A stretch of DNA of 64,000 nt from NCBI RefSeq assembly GCF_040802235.1, contig NC_133157.1, positions 33,497,501 to 33,561,500 of the forward strand, read 5' to 3'. This stretch comes from Manis javanica (Eukaryota; Chordata; Mammalia; Pholidota; Manidae). Each line of letters begins with the position of its first letter. Positions within the stretch are counted from its first letter, which is position 1. The position numbers were made by a program, and so were the translations under genes. Below, in pieces: positions 55,801 to 64,000 of the stretch. A model generated the notes under the pieces. It made no database searches and was not told the DNA's origin. It saw nothing but the letters and a program-made list of their open reading frames with translations.

Positions 55801-56723
55801 ATATACTTTCCTCTTAAGACTGCTTTCGCTGCATCCCACAGAAGTTGGGGCTTAGTGTTGTTGTTGTCATTTGTTTCTATATATTCCTTGATCTCTATTT
55901 TGATTTGTTCATTGATCCATTGATTATTTAGTAGCATGTTGTTAAGCCTCCATGTGTTTGTGAGCCTTTTTGTTTTCTTTGTAGAATTTATTTCTACTTT
56001 CATACCTTTGTGGTCTGAAAAATTGGTTGGTAGAATTTCAATATTGTGGAATTTACTGAGGCTCTTTTTGTGAGCTAGTATGTGGTCTATTCTGGAGAAT
56101 GTTCCATGTGCACTTGAGAAGAATGTATATCCTGTTGCTTTTGGATGTAAAGTTCTATAGATGTCTATTAGGTCCATCTGTTCTAGTGTGTTGTTCAGTG
56201 CCTGTGTGTCTTTACTTATTTTCTGCCCGGTGGATCTATCCTTTGGGGTGAGTGGTGTGTTGAAGTCTCCTACAATGAATGCATTGCAGTCTATTTCCCT
56301 CTTTAGTTCTGTTAGTATTTGCTTCACATATGCTGGTGCTCCTGTATTGGGTGCATATATATTTAGAATGGTTATATCCTCTTGTTGGACTAAGCCCTTT
56401 ATCATTATGTAGTGGCCTTCTTTATCTCTTGTTACTTTCTTTGTTTTGAAGTCTATTTTGTCTGATATTAGTACTGCAACCCCTGCTTTCTTCTCACTGT
56501 TGTTTGCCTGAAATATGTTTTTCCATCCCTTGACTTTTAGTCTATGCTTATCTTTGGGTTTAAGGTGAGTTTCTTGTAAGCAGCATATAGATGGGTCTTG
56601 CTTTTTTATCCATTCTATTACTCTATGTCTTTTGATTGGTGCATTAAGTCCATTTACATTTAGGGTGACTATTGAAAGATATGTACTTATTGCCATTGCA
56701 GGCTTTAGATTCGTGGTTACCAA
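52881..56723 (-). CDS. L1-B ORF2 protein, endonuclease and reverse transcriptase, 1280 residues
   Basis: ORF2p nicks target DNA and reverse transcribes L1 RNA at the nick. An apurinic-type endonuclease covers residues about 1-240, with LNVNGLN near 22-28, QETH near 54, GDFNTPL near 153 and SDHKG near 236. The reverse transcriptase covers about 450-800, with the SLMN/PGxxGW region near 560-590 and the FADD catalytic motif near 710. The C-terminal Cys/His cluster [18 protein letters not shown] is near 1140. The whole frame is open with the expected length (human ORF2p is 1275). The Met at 56723 is the first in frame. Confidence 0.96.
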   Translation of the reverse strand: MVTTNLKPAMAISTYLSIVTLNVNGLNAPIKRHRVIEWIKKQDPSICCLQETHLKPKDKHRLKVKGWKNIFQANNSEKKAGVAVLISDKIDFKTKKVTRDKEGHYIMIKGLVQQEDITILNIYAPNTGAPAYVKQILTELKREIDCNAFIVGDFNTPLTPKDRSTGQKISKDTQALNNTLEQMDLIDIYRTLHPKATGYTFFSSAHGTFSRIDHILAHKKSLSKFHNIEILPTNFSDHKGMKVEINSTKKTKRLTNTWRLNNMLLNNQWINEQIKIEIKEYIETNDNNNTKPQLLWDAAKAVLRGKYIAIQAHLKKEEQSQMNSLTSQLLKLEKEEQMRPKVSRRRDIIKIREEINKIEKNKTIAKINETKSWFFEKINKIDKPLAQLIKRKRESTQINIIRNENGKITTDSTEIQRIIKDYYENLYANKLENLEEMDNFLEKYNLPRLTKEETQKLNKPITSKEIETVIKKLPKNKTPGPDGFTSEFYQTHREDIIPILLKVFHKIEEEGILPNSFYEANITLIPKPGKDPTKKENYRPISLMNVDAKILNKILANRIQQYIKRIIHHDQVGFIPGMQGWYNIRKSINIIHHINKKKDKNHMIISIDAEKAFDKIQHPFMIKTLSKMGIEGKYLNIIKAIYDKPTASIILNSEKLKAFPLRSGTRQGCPLSPLLFNIVLEVLATAIRQNKEIQGIQIGKEEVKLSLFADDMILYIKNPKDSTPKLLELISEYSKVAGYKINTQKSVAFLYTNNESIEREIRKTIPFTIASKRIKYLGINLTKEVKDLYSENYKSLLREIKGDTNKWKLIPCSWLGRINIVKMAILPKAIYKFDAIPLKLPATFFNELEQIIQKFIWKHQRPRIAKAILKKKNKVGGISLPNFKLYYKAIVIKTIWYWHKNRATDQWNRLETPEINPNIYGQLIFDKGAMDIQWQNDSLFNRWCWQNWTATCRRMKLDHCLTPYTKVNSKWIKDLNVSHETIKLLEKNIGKNLLDINMSDLFLNISPRARKTTAKMSKWDYIKLKSFCTAKDTINRTKRNPTVWENIFENDRSDKGLTSRIYKELTRLNKQKTNNPIKKWAEELNRQFSKKEIQMAKRHMKRCSTSLIIREMQIKTTMRYHLTPVRIAAIQKTNNNKCWRGCGERGTLLHCWWECKLVQPLWKAVWRCIKMLKTDLPFDPGIPLLGIYPKNAAIKFEKDRCTPMFIAALFTIAKNWKQPKCPSVDEWIKKMWYIYTMEYYSAIRSGKIQPFAATWMELESIMLSEISQAEKEKYQMISLI

Positions 56724-56891
56724 AGGTTCAAGGTTAGCTTCTTTAGTATCTTACTGCCTAACTTAGCTCGCTTATTGAGCTGTTATATACACTGTCTGGA
56801 GAGTCTTTTCTTCTCTCCCTTCTTATTCCTCCTCCTCCCTTCTTCATATGTTGTGTGTTTTGTTCTGTGCTCTTTTTAGGGGTGCTCCCAT

Positions 56892-57815
56892 CTAGAGCAG
56901 TCCCTGTAGGATGCCCTGTAGAGGTGGTTTGTGGGAAGCAAATTCCCTCAGCTTTTGCTTGTCTGGGAATTGTTTGATCCCACCATCATATTTAAATGAT
57001 AGTCGTGCTGGATACAGTATCCTTGGTTCAAGGCCCTTCTGTTTCATTGCATTAAGTATATCATGCCATTCTCTTCTGGCCTGTAGGGTTTCTGTTGAGA
57101 AGTCTGATGTTAGCCTGATTGGTTTTCCTTTATAGGTGACCTTTTTCTCTCTAGCTGCCTTTAAAACTCTTTCCTTGTCCTTGATCCTTGCCATTTTAAT
57201 TATTATGTGTCTTGGTGTTGTCCTCCTTGGATCCTTTCTGTTGGGGGTTCTGTATAATTCCATGGTCTGTTCGATTATTTCCTCCCCCAGTTTGGGGAAG
57301 TTTTCAGCAATTATTTCTTCAAAGACACTTTCTATCCCTTTTCCTCTTTCTTCCTCTTCTGGTATCCCTATAATACGAATGTTTTTCCTTTTGTATTGGT
57401 CACATATTTCTCTTAGTGTTGTTTCATTCCTGGAGATCCTTTTATCTCTCTCTATGTCAGCTTCTATACGTTCCTGTTCTCTGGCTTCTATTCCTTCAAT
57501 GGCCTCTTGCATCTTATCCATTCTGCTTATAAATCCTTCCAGGGATTGTTTCACTTCTGTGATCTCTTTCCTGACATCTGTGATCTCCTTCCGGACTTCA
57601 TCCCACTGCTCTTGCATTTTTCTCTGCATCTCATCCCACTGCTCTTGCATTTTTCTCTGCATCTCATCCCATTGCTCTTGCATTTTTTTCTGCATCTCTG
57701 TCAGCATGTTCATGATTTTTATTTTGAATTCTTTTTCAGGAGGACTAGTTAGGTCTGTCTCCTTCTCAGGTGTTGTCTCTGTGATCTTTGTCTGCCTGTA
57801 GTTTTGCCTTTTCAT
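56892..57815 (-). CDS. L1-B ORF1 protein, 307 residues
   Basis: RNA-binding trimeric chaperone of the L1 particle. Basic N-terminus; coiled coil (about 30-115) containing three tandem 11-residue units of the form M-Q-x-K-M-Q-E-Q-W-D-E (33-bp repeat, plus 57599-57699); RRM (from about 145, NIRIIGIPEEEERG); C-terminal domain (TSDFSTETLQARREWHDIL) to the end at ...LQGLL. It is one coiled-coil unit longer than L1-A ORF1. ORF1 stop to ORF2 start is 168 bp, longer than the ~60 bp of human L1. Confidence 0.95.
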   Translation of the reverse strand: MKRQNYRQTKITETTPEKETDLTSPPEKEFKIKIMNMLTEMQKKMQEQWDEMQRKMQEQWDEMQRKMQEQWDEVRKEITDVRKEITEVKQSLEGFISRMDKMQEAIEGIEAREQERIEADIERDKRISRNETTLREICDQYKRKNIRIIGIPEEEERGKGIESVFEEIIAENFPKLGEEIIEQTMELYRTPNRKDPRRTTPRHIIIKMARIKDKERVLKAAREKKVTYKGKPIRLTSDFSTETLQARREWHDILNAMKQKGLEPRILYPARLSFKYDGGIKQFPDKQKLREFASHKPPLQGILQGLL

Positions 57816-59418
57816 GGTGATAGAGATAGTCTGCAGAGCTGGTACAAGTGACCGCTGGAAGAGCTTCCCTTCTTGTTGGTTTGTAGCCTTTTCCTGGGAG
57901 AATAGCGACCTCTAGTGGCTTGTGCTGGGCAGCTGTGCGCAGACAGGGCTTCTGCTTCCTGCCCAGTTGCTTTGGGGTTTATCTCCACTGTTGCTGTGGG
58001 CTTGGCCTGGCTGGGGCTGTTCCTCCAAAATGGTGGAGCCCCGTTAGAGGGGGAGCAGCCAGGAGACTATTTATCTCCGTAAGGGGCCTCTGTGCTCCCT
58101 GCTGCCCAGGGGGTTAGAGTGCCCAGAGATCCCCAGATTCCCTGCTTCTGGTCTAAGTGACCTGTCCTGCCCCTTTAAGATTTCCAAAAAGCACTCTCCA
58201 AACCAAAACAACAACAGCAACAATGAGAGAGGGAACAGAAAGGAAAAAAAAAAGAAAAAACACGCGATTTTTTTTTTTTCCTCAGGTGCCGGTCCCAGGC
58301 ACCCGCGCACTGGTCCTGCTGCCCTGTCTCCCTAGCACCAGGGTCCCTGTCCTTTCAAGGCTTCCAAAAAGCACCCACCCACCGGTCCCGCAGGGAAGGA
58401 ACGCTCAATATTCTTGGTCCTCAGGCACTGGTCCCACGCACCCGCTCACCAGTCCCGCTGCCCTGCCTCCCTAGCACCGGGGTCCCTGTCCCTTCAAGGC
58501 TTCCAAAAAGCACTTGGCAAAAAGAGAGAAAAAAAAGGGAAAAACGCGCGATTTCTTCCGTCCTCAGGTGCTGGTCTCAGGCACCCACCCACCGGTCCCA
58601 CAGGGAAAAATGCGGGATATTCTTTGTCCTCAGGTGCTGGTCCCAGGCACCCGCTCACCAGTCCCGCCGCCCTGCCTCCCTAGCACCGGGGTCCCTGTCC
58701 CTTTTAGGCTTCCAAAAAGCACTCGCAGAAAAGAGAAAAAAAAAAAAAGGGGAAAAACGCGCGATTTCCTCTGTCCTCAAGTGCCGGTCTCAGGCACCCG
58801 CCCACCGGTCCCGCAGGGAAAAACGGGGGATATTCTTTGTCCTCAGGCGCCGGTCCCAGCCACCCGCTCACCAGTCCCGCCACCGTGCCTCCCTAGCACT
58901 GGGGTCCCCGTCCCTTCAAGGCTTCCAAAAAGCGCTTGCCAAAAAGAGAAAAAAAAAAAAAGGGGGAAAAACGCGCGACCTCCTCCGTCCTCAGGCACCG
59001 GTCTCAGGCACCCGCCCCCAGGTCTCGCAGGGAGAAACGCGGGATATTCTTTGTCCTCCGGCGCCGTTCCCAGGCACCTCCTCACCGGTCCCGCCACCCT
59101 GCCTCCCCAGCAACGGGGGCCCGTCCCTCTAAGGCTTCCAAAAAGCGCTCGCCAAAAAAAAAAAAACTGCTCCGGTTTCTCTCCACCCGCCGGGAGCCGG
59201 GGGGAGGGGCGCTCGGGTCCCGCCGGGCTGGGGCTTGTATCTTACCCCCTTCACAAGGCGCTGGGTTCTTGCAGGTGTGGATGTGGTCTGGATGTTGTCC
59301 TGTGTCCTGTGGTCTCTATTTTAGGAAGATTTTTCTTTGTTATATTTTCATAGCTCTATGTGTTTTTGGGAGGAGATTTCCACTGCTCTACTCACGCCGC
59401 CATCTTGGCTCCCGCCTC
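57816..59418 (-). promoter_or_regulatory. L1-B 5' UTR with tandem monomers
   Basis: The landmark 'ttccaaaaagc' occurs near 58182, 58362, 58501, 58709, 58922 and 59135 (spacing about 180, 139, 208, 213, 213). That is two more units than L1-A, one of them shortened. Each unit carries CpG-rich 'ccggtcccaggcacccgc' and 'acgcgcgattt'. This is the likely promoter, with YY1-type GCCATCTTG at the extreme 5' end. Confidence 0.8.
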
Positions 59419-59432
59419 GGCACTTACTTTTT
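59419..59432. repeat. L1-B target-site duplication, right
   Basis: GGCACTTACTTTTT followed by AATGG, identical to 50336-50349. Confidence 0.9.
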
Positions 59433-59540
59433 AATGGTGGCTTTCTACTTTTTAATATGGTTACTTGTGTATGCCTTGTTTTCACTAAGCACCTGTGACA
59501 GTTAAGACTATGCTCTCCAAATCTCTCTTCCACAGCACTT

Positions 59541-59582
59541 AACCTTGAATGAAGTAAGCACAACCTTGAGTGAAGCAAGCAC
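59541..59582. repeat. 21-bp tandem duplication
   Basis: Two 21-bp copies starting 'aaccttga', at 59541-59561 and 59562-59582, differing at two bases. Confidence 0.75.
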
Positions 59583-61430
59583 TTAAAAACATCAGATGAA
59601 TGAATTTGGGTACCAAATATACAGTGACCTCTAGGGCTATAACAGCCCCTCAAGGACATGGTTCCAAGCTGCTGGGCCTGTCTTCTCCCTTAGTGGGTCA
59701 GCTGCCTCTTTTTGGAGCTGTCAACATGTAGCCCCTTTTGCCCTCATTGTAGAATTGCTGTTGCTCATCTTCAGTCAGTTGGGAAATTAGAAAAACTTGA
59801 GTTTTGTTTAAAACAAAAGACTGTGATGGTGTAAGGGACTTTCCTATGAGGAAATCTTTTCAGACATGGGCTTTGATCTTTATTTTGCATATTCTGAGAC
59901 TTTTTCTTTCTGGTTTTTGGATGATTTTAGAGATAGTTGGGAGTTTCAGAAAAATGACTATTGGGTAATATGGTGTTATATTTCATCTATGTACAGTCAG
60001 GAGTTCATTCAACAAATCATTTACCGAGCTGTCTGTCAAACACTTTGGGAGAGAAAGAAAAAATCCTTGCCCTCAACAAGCTGTTTAGTAGGAAAAGCAT
60101 TTTGAGTTTGCACTGGGAAAATAAGTCAGGTACTAATACCTATTCTCATTCAGACCGAGTTAAGAAGTTCTATGTCAGCTAATCCCCAGGAATTTTGACC
60201 TGGAAAACAAGGCAGCAGAGCAGGACGAGTTGGAGGATAGGTTTAGATGGTCGGGCTTCTGGCACTAGCCTGGCTTCCCCAGTCATGCTCACTCTTAGTC
60301 ACTGGTGGGTTCTCTTTTCAGTAGACCTAATCTGTCCAGTTTCTGAGCCAGCCCTAACCAAGCCGAAACAGAGTTTAAAATTAGACGTGCTCTAAGACCT
60401 GGTATCTGGGGCCATCCTTGGGCTTGTGTGCCCACCTAGTCCCAGCTTTTCTCTGCTCCCACTTTGTTGGTCCAGTCGGAACAAAGGATGAATATCGCAG
60501 GACTCCAGAACTGGGAGCCCTGTCAAAAATCCTAGACTGCTTGACTGGCACCTTGTCCAATTTTGTTCTCTTATATTTATTTTTATCTATATTGTCTCCA
60601 CAAGTGGAGGAGAATTCTGTTAGGGAGACTGAATGTTAAGCTTTCAGGGGACAGCTTTGCAGGTCCTGCTGGCACGTGGGCAGCGAATAACTTGATATGG
60701 TGTTGATGTTTGGGCATGGGGTATACTTCTCTTTATGAACTAAGTATATTATTAGAAAGCATGAGGGTAAGTCAGTATGTAAGTCAAATAGTTTGAAATG
60801 TGCAATTAACTGGCTTGTTCTCCTAGAAAACTATTTTTTTATTAGTCTAAGTAAAGCATTATTAAGAAAGTAAATCCTATTGAGAAAACAGTCAGCTCTT
60901 GGTTATTCATGTTAATGTAATAATAGTTGTATAAGTGTATTTTCTTAATTACATTTAGTTTAGAAATTTTGAAAAACATTCCTGCAGATAATAGATATTG
61001 TAGTGTATACTTGCTTTGGGTCAGAAAGTTACAAATTGGTAGATTACTTACCAGTATCTTCTCCAGCTATCCAGTCTGGTATTGTCATATCTTGACATTT
61101 TTTTGAGATCTGAAGCTCTTTTCTTTGTTTTGAAAGCTTTCGACAGGCAGCTTTTGGTAAAACACGTATCTTCTCAATATGAATTCTCTTAGTGCTTTTA
61201 CACTGGTCTTCTGAGTTTGCTAGAGTTGCCTGAGTTTTGAATAACCATAATCTTGATTAATGATTCCCTTTCATCAGAGCTGAGAGTAACATATATCTGC
61301 CAAAGTAACTGAGTTTTTAAAATACTCATCTAGATTTAAAAAGGTTTAAGATAATGTTATTTAGGTTTTCTGAGGTTATAATTTGAACCTCATGTTAAAC
61401 TATGTGACAAGAGATCCAGCATAAATCAGG
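59583..61430 (+). other. ZBTB5 intron 1, mostly unique
   Basis: About 59995-60110 resembles an L2 3' end ('cattcaacaaatcatttaccgagc'). Otherwise nothing recognised. Confidence 0.4.
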
Positions 61431-61880
61431 TTAAGGTTAAAGGGGAATTCATTGGCTCATGAAGTAGGGTGATACTAACAGGTGGAGCCCAGGGCCTTGA
61501 TGTCATCAGGACATTGTCTTTGGTACTGCTTTTTTTCTGTACTGGCTTCATTCTCAGATAGGCAACAAAGGCTACCATCAGCTAGGCTTTTATCTGTGTC
61601 CTAGCTTGCAAGCTGAGTGAAGAGAATCCCAGGGCAGACTCTAATCAGCATGGCTTGGGTCACATACCCATCTCTGAAACAATCACTGTAATCAAGGGGA
61701 CTGGGCAAATTGGCCAGACGTCCCTGGATTATCTGTCCATTGCTGGAACTCAGAGGTTTGGGGCAGTCTGATTTGTAACACCTGGACCAAAGAATGGGTG
61801 AAAAGTGATTTCCCCCAAAGACATGTTGTGTTCTATAAGGCCAGGGCATCAGAGAAGTGGTTGAAGCTGGTGTGACATCC
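61430..61880 (+). repeat. Ancient interspersed repeat, family not named
   Basis: 'attcattggctcatgaagta...atgtcatcaggacattgtct...ctgtactggcttcattctcag...gggtcacatacccatctctga' follows a familiar ancient mammalian repeat that I cannot assign with certainty. Confidence 0.4.
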
Positions 61881-62689
61881 ATGTTGCCTGCTCCTTGCAG
61901 TAATTCTTGTGAAGTGCCATACTGTGAATTTGGAGATCTGCAAAGATCTCAGGGTGTATACCTTAAGAATGTCAAGGACCTGCCGTGTTTTAAAATTGCA
62001 TTTTATAAAAGTTAGTATGTGCTTATATTTGTATTTTAAAAGCCACATAGTTCCTTACAAGGCTGAGCTAAAAAACAGGGGTCCCCTGTCCCATCCTTTT
62101 CCCCTCCAAATTCCCACTCCTCAGAGGAGCCACTTGTTTTCAGTTGTTTCTGTTGCTTCATCTGCCACTGACTTCTGACCTTCTAAATAACGTGCTTATA
62201 TTACTGTTTTTCAAGATAGTATTTCAGACAGTATTTCTTAACAAGGAAGGCAAGGATTTAACTTTCTTATATCACTTGTCTTCTGCTCCCTGCCCCCCCA
62301 TTCAAATTGACCTTTCCTCCCCTTTCCCTCCAGTATCTCAAATTTAGTTAAGTTTTAGCACTGACTATGTAAATATTGTCCATAAACAAACCACATACTG
62401 GGCTGCAACTAAACCACCATTTATTTTTCCTGGAGTTAATAACTGCCTCATTTAAAATTTTTCTTATTTTTCAATGACCTATCTTCATACTTTCATGGAA
62501 CTATTAAATTCTTAGTACTCTCAACTGTATATCATGTGATCTATCCATTCCTTTTTTTTTTTCTTTTCTTTTTTCTTTCCCCTTGGGAAACTCCTAGGAG
62601 TCCTCCATCTTCCTACTCCAGTCTGAACTGGTTGCCCTGCTGCCTAGCTGTTTGTTTTATCATCATCTTTAAAATTCCCTTTTCTTGGT
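61881..62689 (+). other. ZBTB5 intron 1, nothing recognised
   Basis: Unique A/T-rich sequence with a T-rich stretch near 62550-62580. No exon seen. Confidence 0.4.
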
Positions 62690-63920
62690 TTATTCCAGAA
62701 ACTGGTTCTTTAAGCACAACCTTTAATAGTGTCCTGAGAAAGGATATGTATGAGGTAAACAAACCTTTGGGATCTTGCTTGTCAGAAAATGCCTTAGTCG
62801 ACCCTTATAATTGTTTGGCTGGATATGGTCTAAGTAGGAAATAATGGAGATTTTTTAATAAATTGGAGAATTTTGAAGGGACTGTCACCTTTTAGCTTTC
62901 AATATTGCTTTCAAAGTCTGATGCAGTGATATTCCTGATTCTTTGTAACCTATCACCTCTACCCCACTCCTCAAAATTTTCAGGATCTTTATCCCAGGTG
63001 TCCTAAGATGTCATTGTACTGAGCCTGGAGTGGGAATTTGCTCATTCCCATTGCTGAGCACTTGGTGGACCTTTTAGTCTGAATAAGCAAAATCTTCAAT
63101 TCGGGGAATTTTTCTTACATTTCTTTTATCATTTCCCCCATTTTCTGTATTTTCTCTTTGTGCAGTCAGATTTGGACCTAATTAATTCTTTTTGTCTTAC
63201 TCATTCACTTTTATTTCTCCTTTATCTGTGAAATTTCCTCAACCATTATCTTCCAAACTTTCATAGTAACTTAAACTTCTTTTTTGCTATTTTAAGTTGT
63301 CAATCGTATTCTTGTTCCCCAAATACTTTTTAAAAATTGTTAAATATCTTTTCTTCTTGTTTCATGGATATGGTATCTTACCTCTCTGAGGATGTTAATT
63401 ATAGGTGTTTTTTTCCCCTTGGTTTTCTTTTCCCTGTACTGTTTCCATTTCTTCCAGATACCTTTTTTGTTTGTTTGTTTAAGGCTTTTGTTTTTCATGT
63501 TAGAGGTTTTTTTCCCTCCCTCTAGTTTGTGATGCTCCTTAACTGTTCATATTTAAGAGTGAAGCACTAACTGAATGCTGAGCGGATCGTGGGCCCTGAG
63601 GACTAGTGAGGTTCACCATTGGGAAACTAGATGGGGACCTGTGTTCTGTTGGAGGGACTCCAACAGATGGGCTTGGCTGCTAGCCTTCCAGTTGGTGGGT
63701 AGGGCTGGAGGAGTCTCACGTTCTGTGTGCAGACTGGCTGACAGCTCCAGTTCTCAGTGTGGCAGTTTGTTCCAGCCTCAGGCGCTGATGCAGTGTCCGG
63801 AGGACAGAGCTGCTGTGGTTCAGCTTGCCCAGTTGTGCCGGAGACTGCAGGCCCCTCCCTCAGAGGCCTTCTGCACGTCTTCCCCCTGCCCCAGCACTGG
63901 TAACACCTCGCTGTAGTTGA
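62690..63920 (-). mobile_element. Ancient L1/HAL1-type element in antisense
   Basis: Reads in antisense like the ORF1/5' region of a very old L1 or HAL1 element ('gctgagcacttggtggacctttta', 'tgtttcatggatatggtatctta', 'ttcatatttaagagtgaagcact'). Heavily decayed. Confidence 0.5.
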
Positions 63921-64000
63921 GTGTTTATTAGTCTGTCCCCCTATGCACAGGCACTGGATTTGTCTTTGGGGCCAGGCACTTCAGATACTCAATCTGCATG

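Larger units (their letters stand above)
50703..59418 (-). mobile_element. Young full-length L1 (L1-B), 8.7 kb, both ORFs open
   Basis: Sense order (minus): 5' end at 59418, GCCATCTTG (plus, 59399-59407), monomeric 5' UTR, ORF1 (57815-56892), 168-bp spacer, ORF2 (56723-52881), 2.18-kb 3' UTR with a terminal AATAAA (50726-50721), poly(A), 298-bp transduction, second poly(A). Flanked by a 14-bp duplication, and the empty site reads TTTTT/AATGG. It lies antisense to ZBTB5 in intron 1. Open frames, intact ends and a long clean A tail mark it as recent and possibly competent to move. Whether the protein is active cannot be told from sequence alone. Confidence 0.97.
45026..64000 (+). other. ZBTB5: ZBTB5 intron 1 (partial)
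   Basis: From the donor at 45026 no coding exon appears up to the window end. In human the coding exon lies more than 20 kb from the promoter, so this is expected. The contents are mainly transposons: an L2-like piece (about 45600-45700), L1-C, L1-B, an L2-like piece near 59995-60110 and old antisense repeats. Confidence 0.6.

Noticed and set aside
57136..57801. 221-codon plus-strand frame opposite ORF1 of L1-B
   Set aside because: Shadow of ORF1 on the other strand; Ser/Leu/Ile-rich as expected for the complement of Glu/Lys/Asp-rich coding sequence.
58514..59353. 279-codon plus-strand frame in the L1-B 5' UTR
   Set aside because: Low-complexity frame made by the GC-rich monomers, antisense to L1. 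L1-A has no equivalent long frame.
45026..64000. ZBTB5 coding exon inside the window
   Set aside because: No BTB domain or C2H2 zinc-finger frame is present on the plus strand. The only long frames belong to L1.

Overview
The window is nuclear DNA of a placental mammal. The evidence is split exons with GT-AG introns, CpG-island promoters, a vertebrate endogenous retrovirus (ERV), old LINE-1 (L1) and MIR debris, and young L1 copies. The gene order matches human 9p13.2 (FBXO10 - POLR1E - ZBTB5). I see none of the abundant lineage-specific SINEs (Alu, B1, carnivore tRNA-Lys, ruminant or horse SINEs), which argues against those groups. A pangolin or xenarthran would fit, but I cannot fix the species.

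Layout. 1-2.8 kb: last coding exon and 3' UTR of FBXO10 (+). 2.8-7.5 kb: intergenic, mostly old L1 and other ancient repeats. 7.5-25.0 kb: complete POLR1E (RNA polymerase I subunit RPA49/PAF53) on the minus strand in 12 coding exons. My splice model sums to exactly 1260 nt (419 residues plus stop). A 4.67-kb betaretrovirus-like ERV (8661-13334) sits antisense in its last intron. 25.0-25.4 kb: POLR1E promoter. 25.4-44.3 kb: intergenic, with nested L1s including an 8.3-kb young L1 (L1-A, 28903-37234). 44.3-45.5 kb: CpG island with non-coding first exon of ZBTB5 (+). 45.0-64.0 kb: probably ZBTB5 intron 1. It holds a short 5'-truncated young L1 (L1-C, about 46.9-47.7 kb), an 8.7-kb full-length L1 with both reading frames open (L1-B, 50703-59418) and old repeats. 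The ZBTB5 coding exon is not in the window.

The most unusual content is the young L1 family. It has a 5' UTR of about 210-bp tandem monomers and an ORF1 coiled coil containing a 33-bp tandem repeat that differs in copy number between copies. Its 3' UTR is about 2.2 kb, some four times the usual length. The first ~0.5 kb looks like a normal L1 3' UTR (polypurine tract, then A-tracts). It is followed by ~1.6-1.8 kb that includes a retroviral Env transmembrane-subunit-like reading frame in the L1 sense direction. This looks like fossil 3' transduction of an ERV piece that became fixed in the family. Two copies show fresh 3' transductions as well: 298 bp for L1-B and 67 bp for L1-C, each with its own AATAAA and second poly(A), enclosed by target-site duplications (TSDs).

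The host genes are housekeeping or regulatory (ubiquitin ligase adaptor, Pol I subunit, BTB zinc-finger repressor) and show no sign of working together. Everything unusual here is retrotransposon biology.
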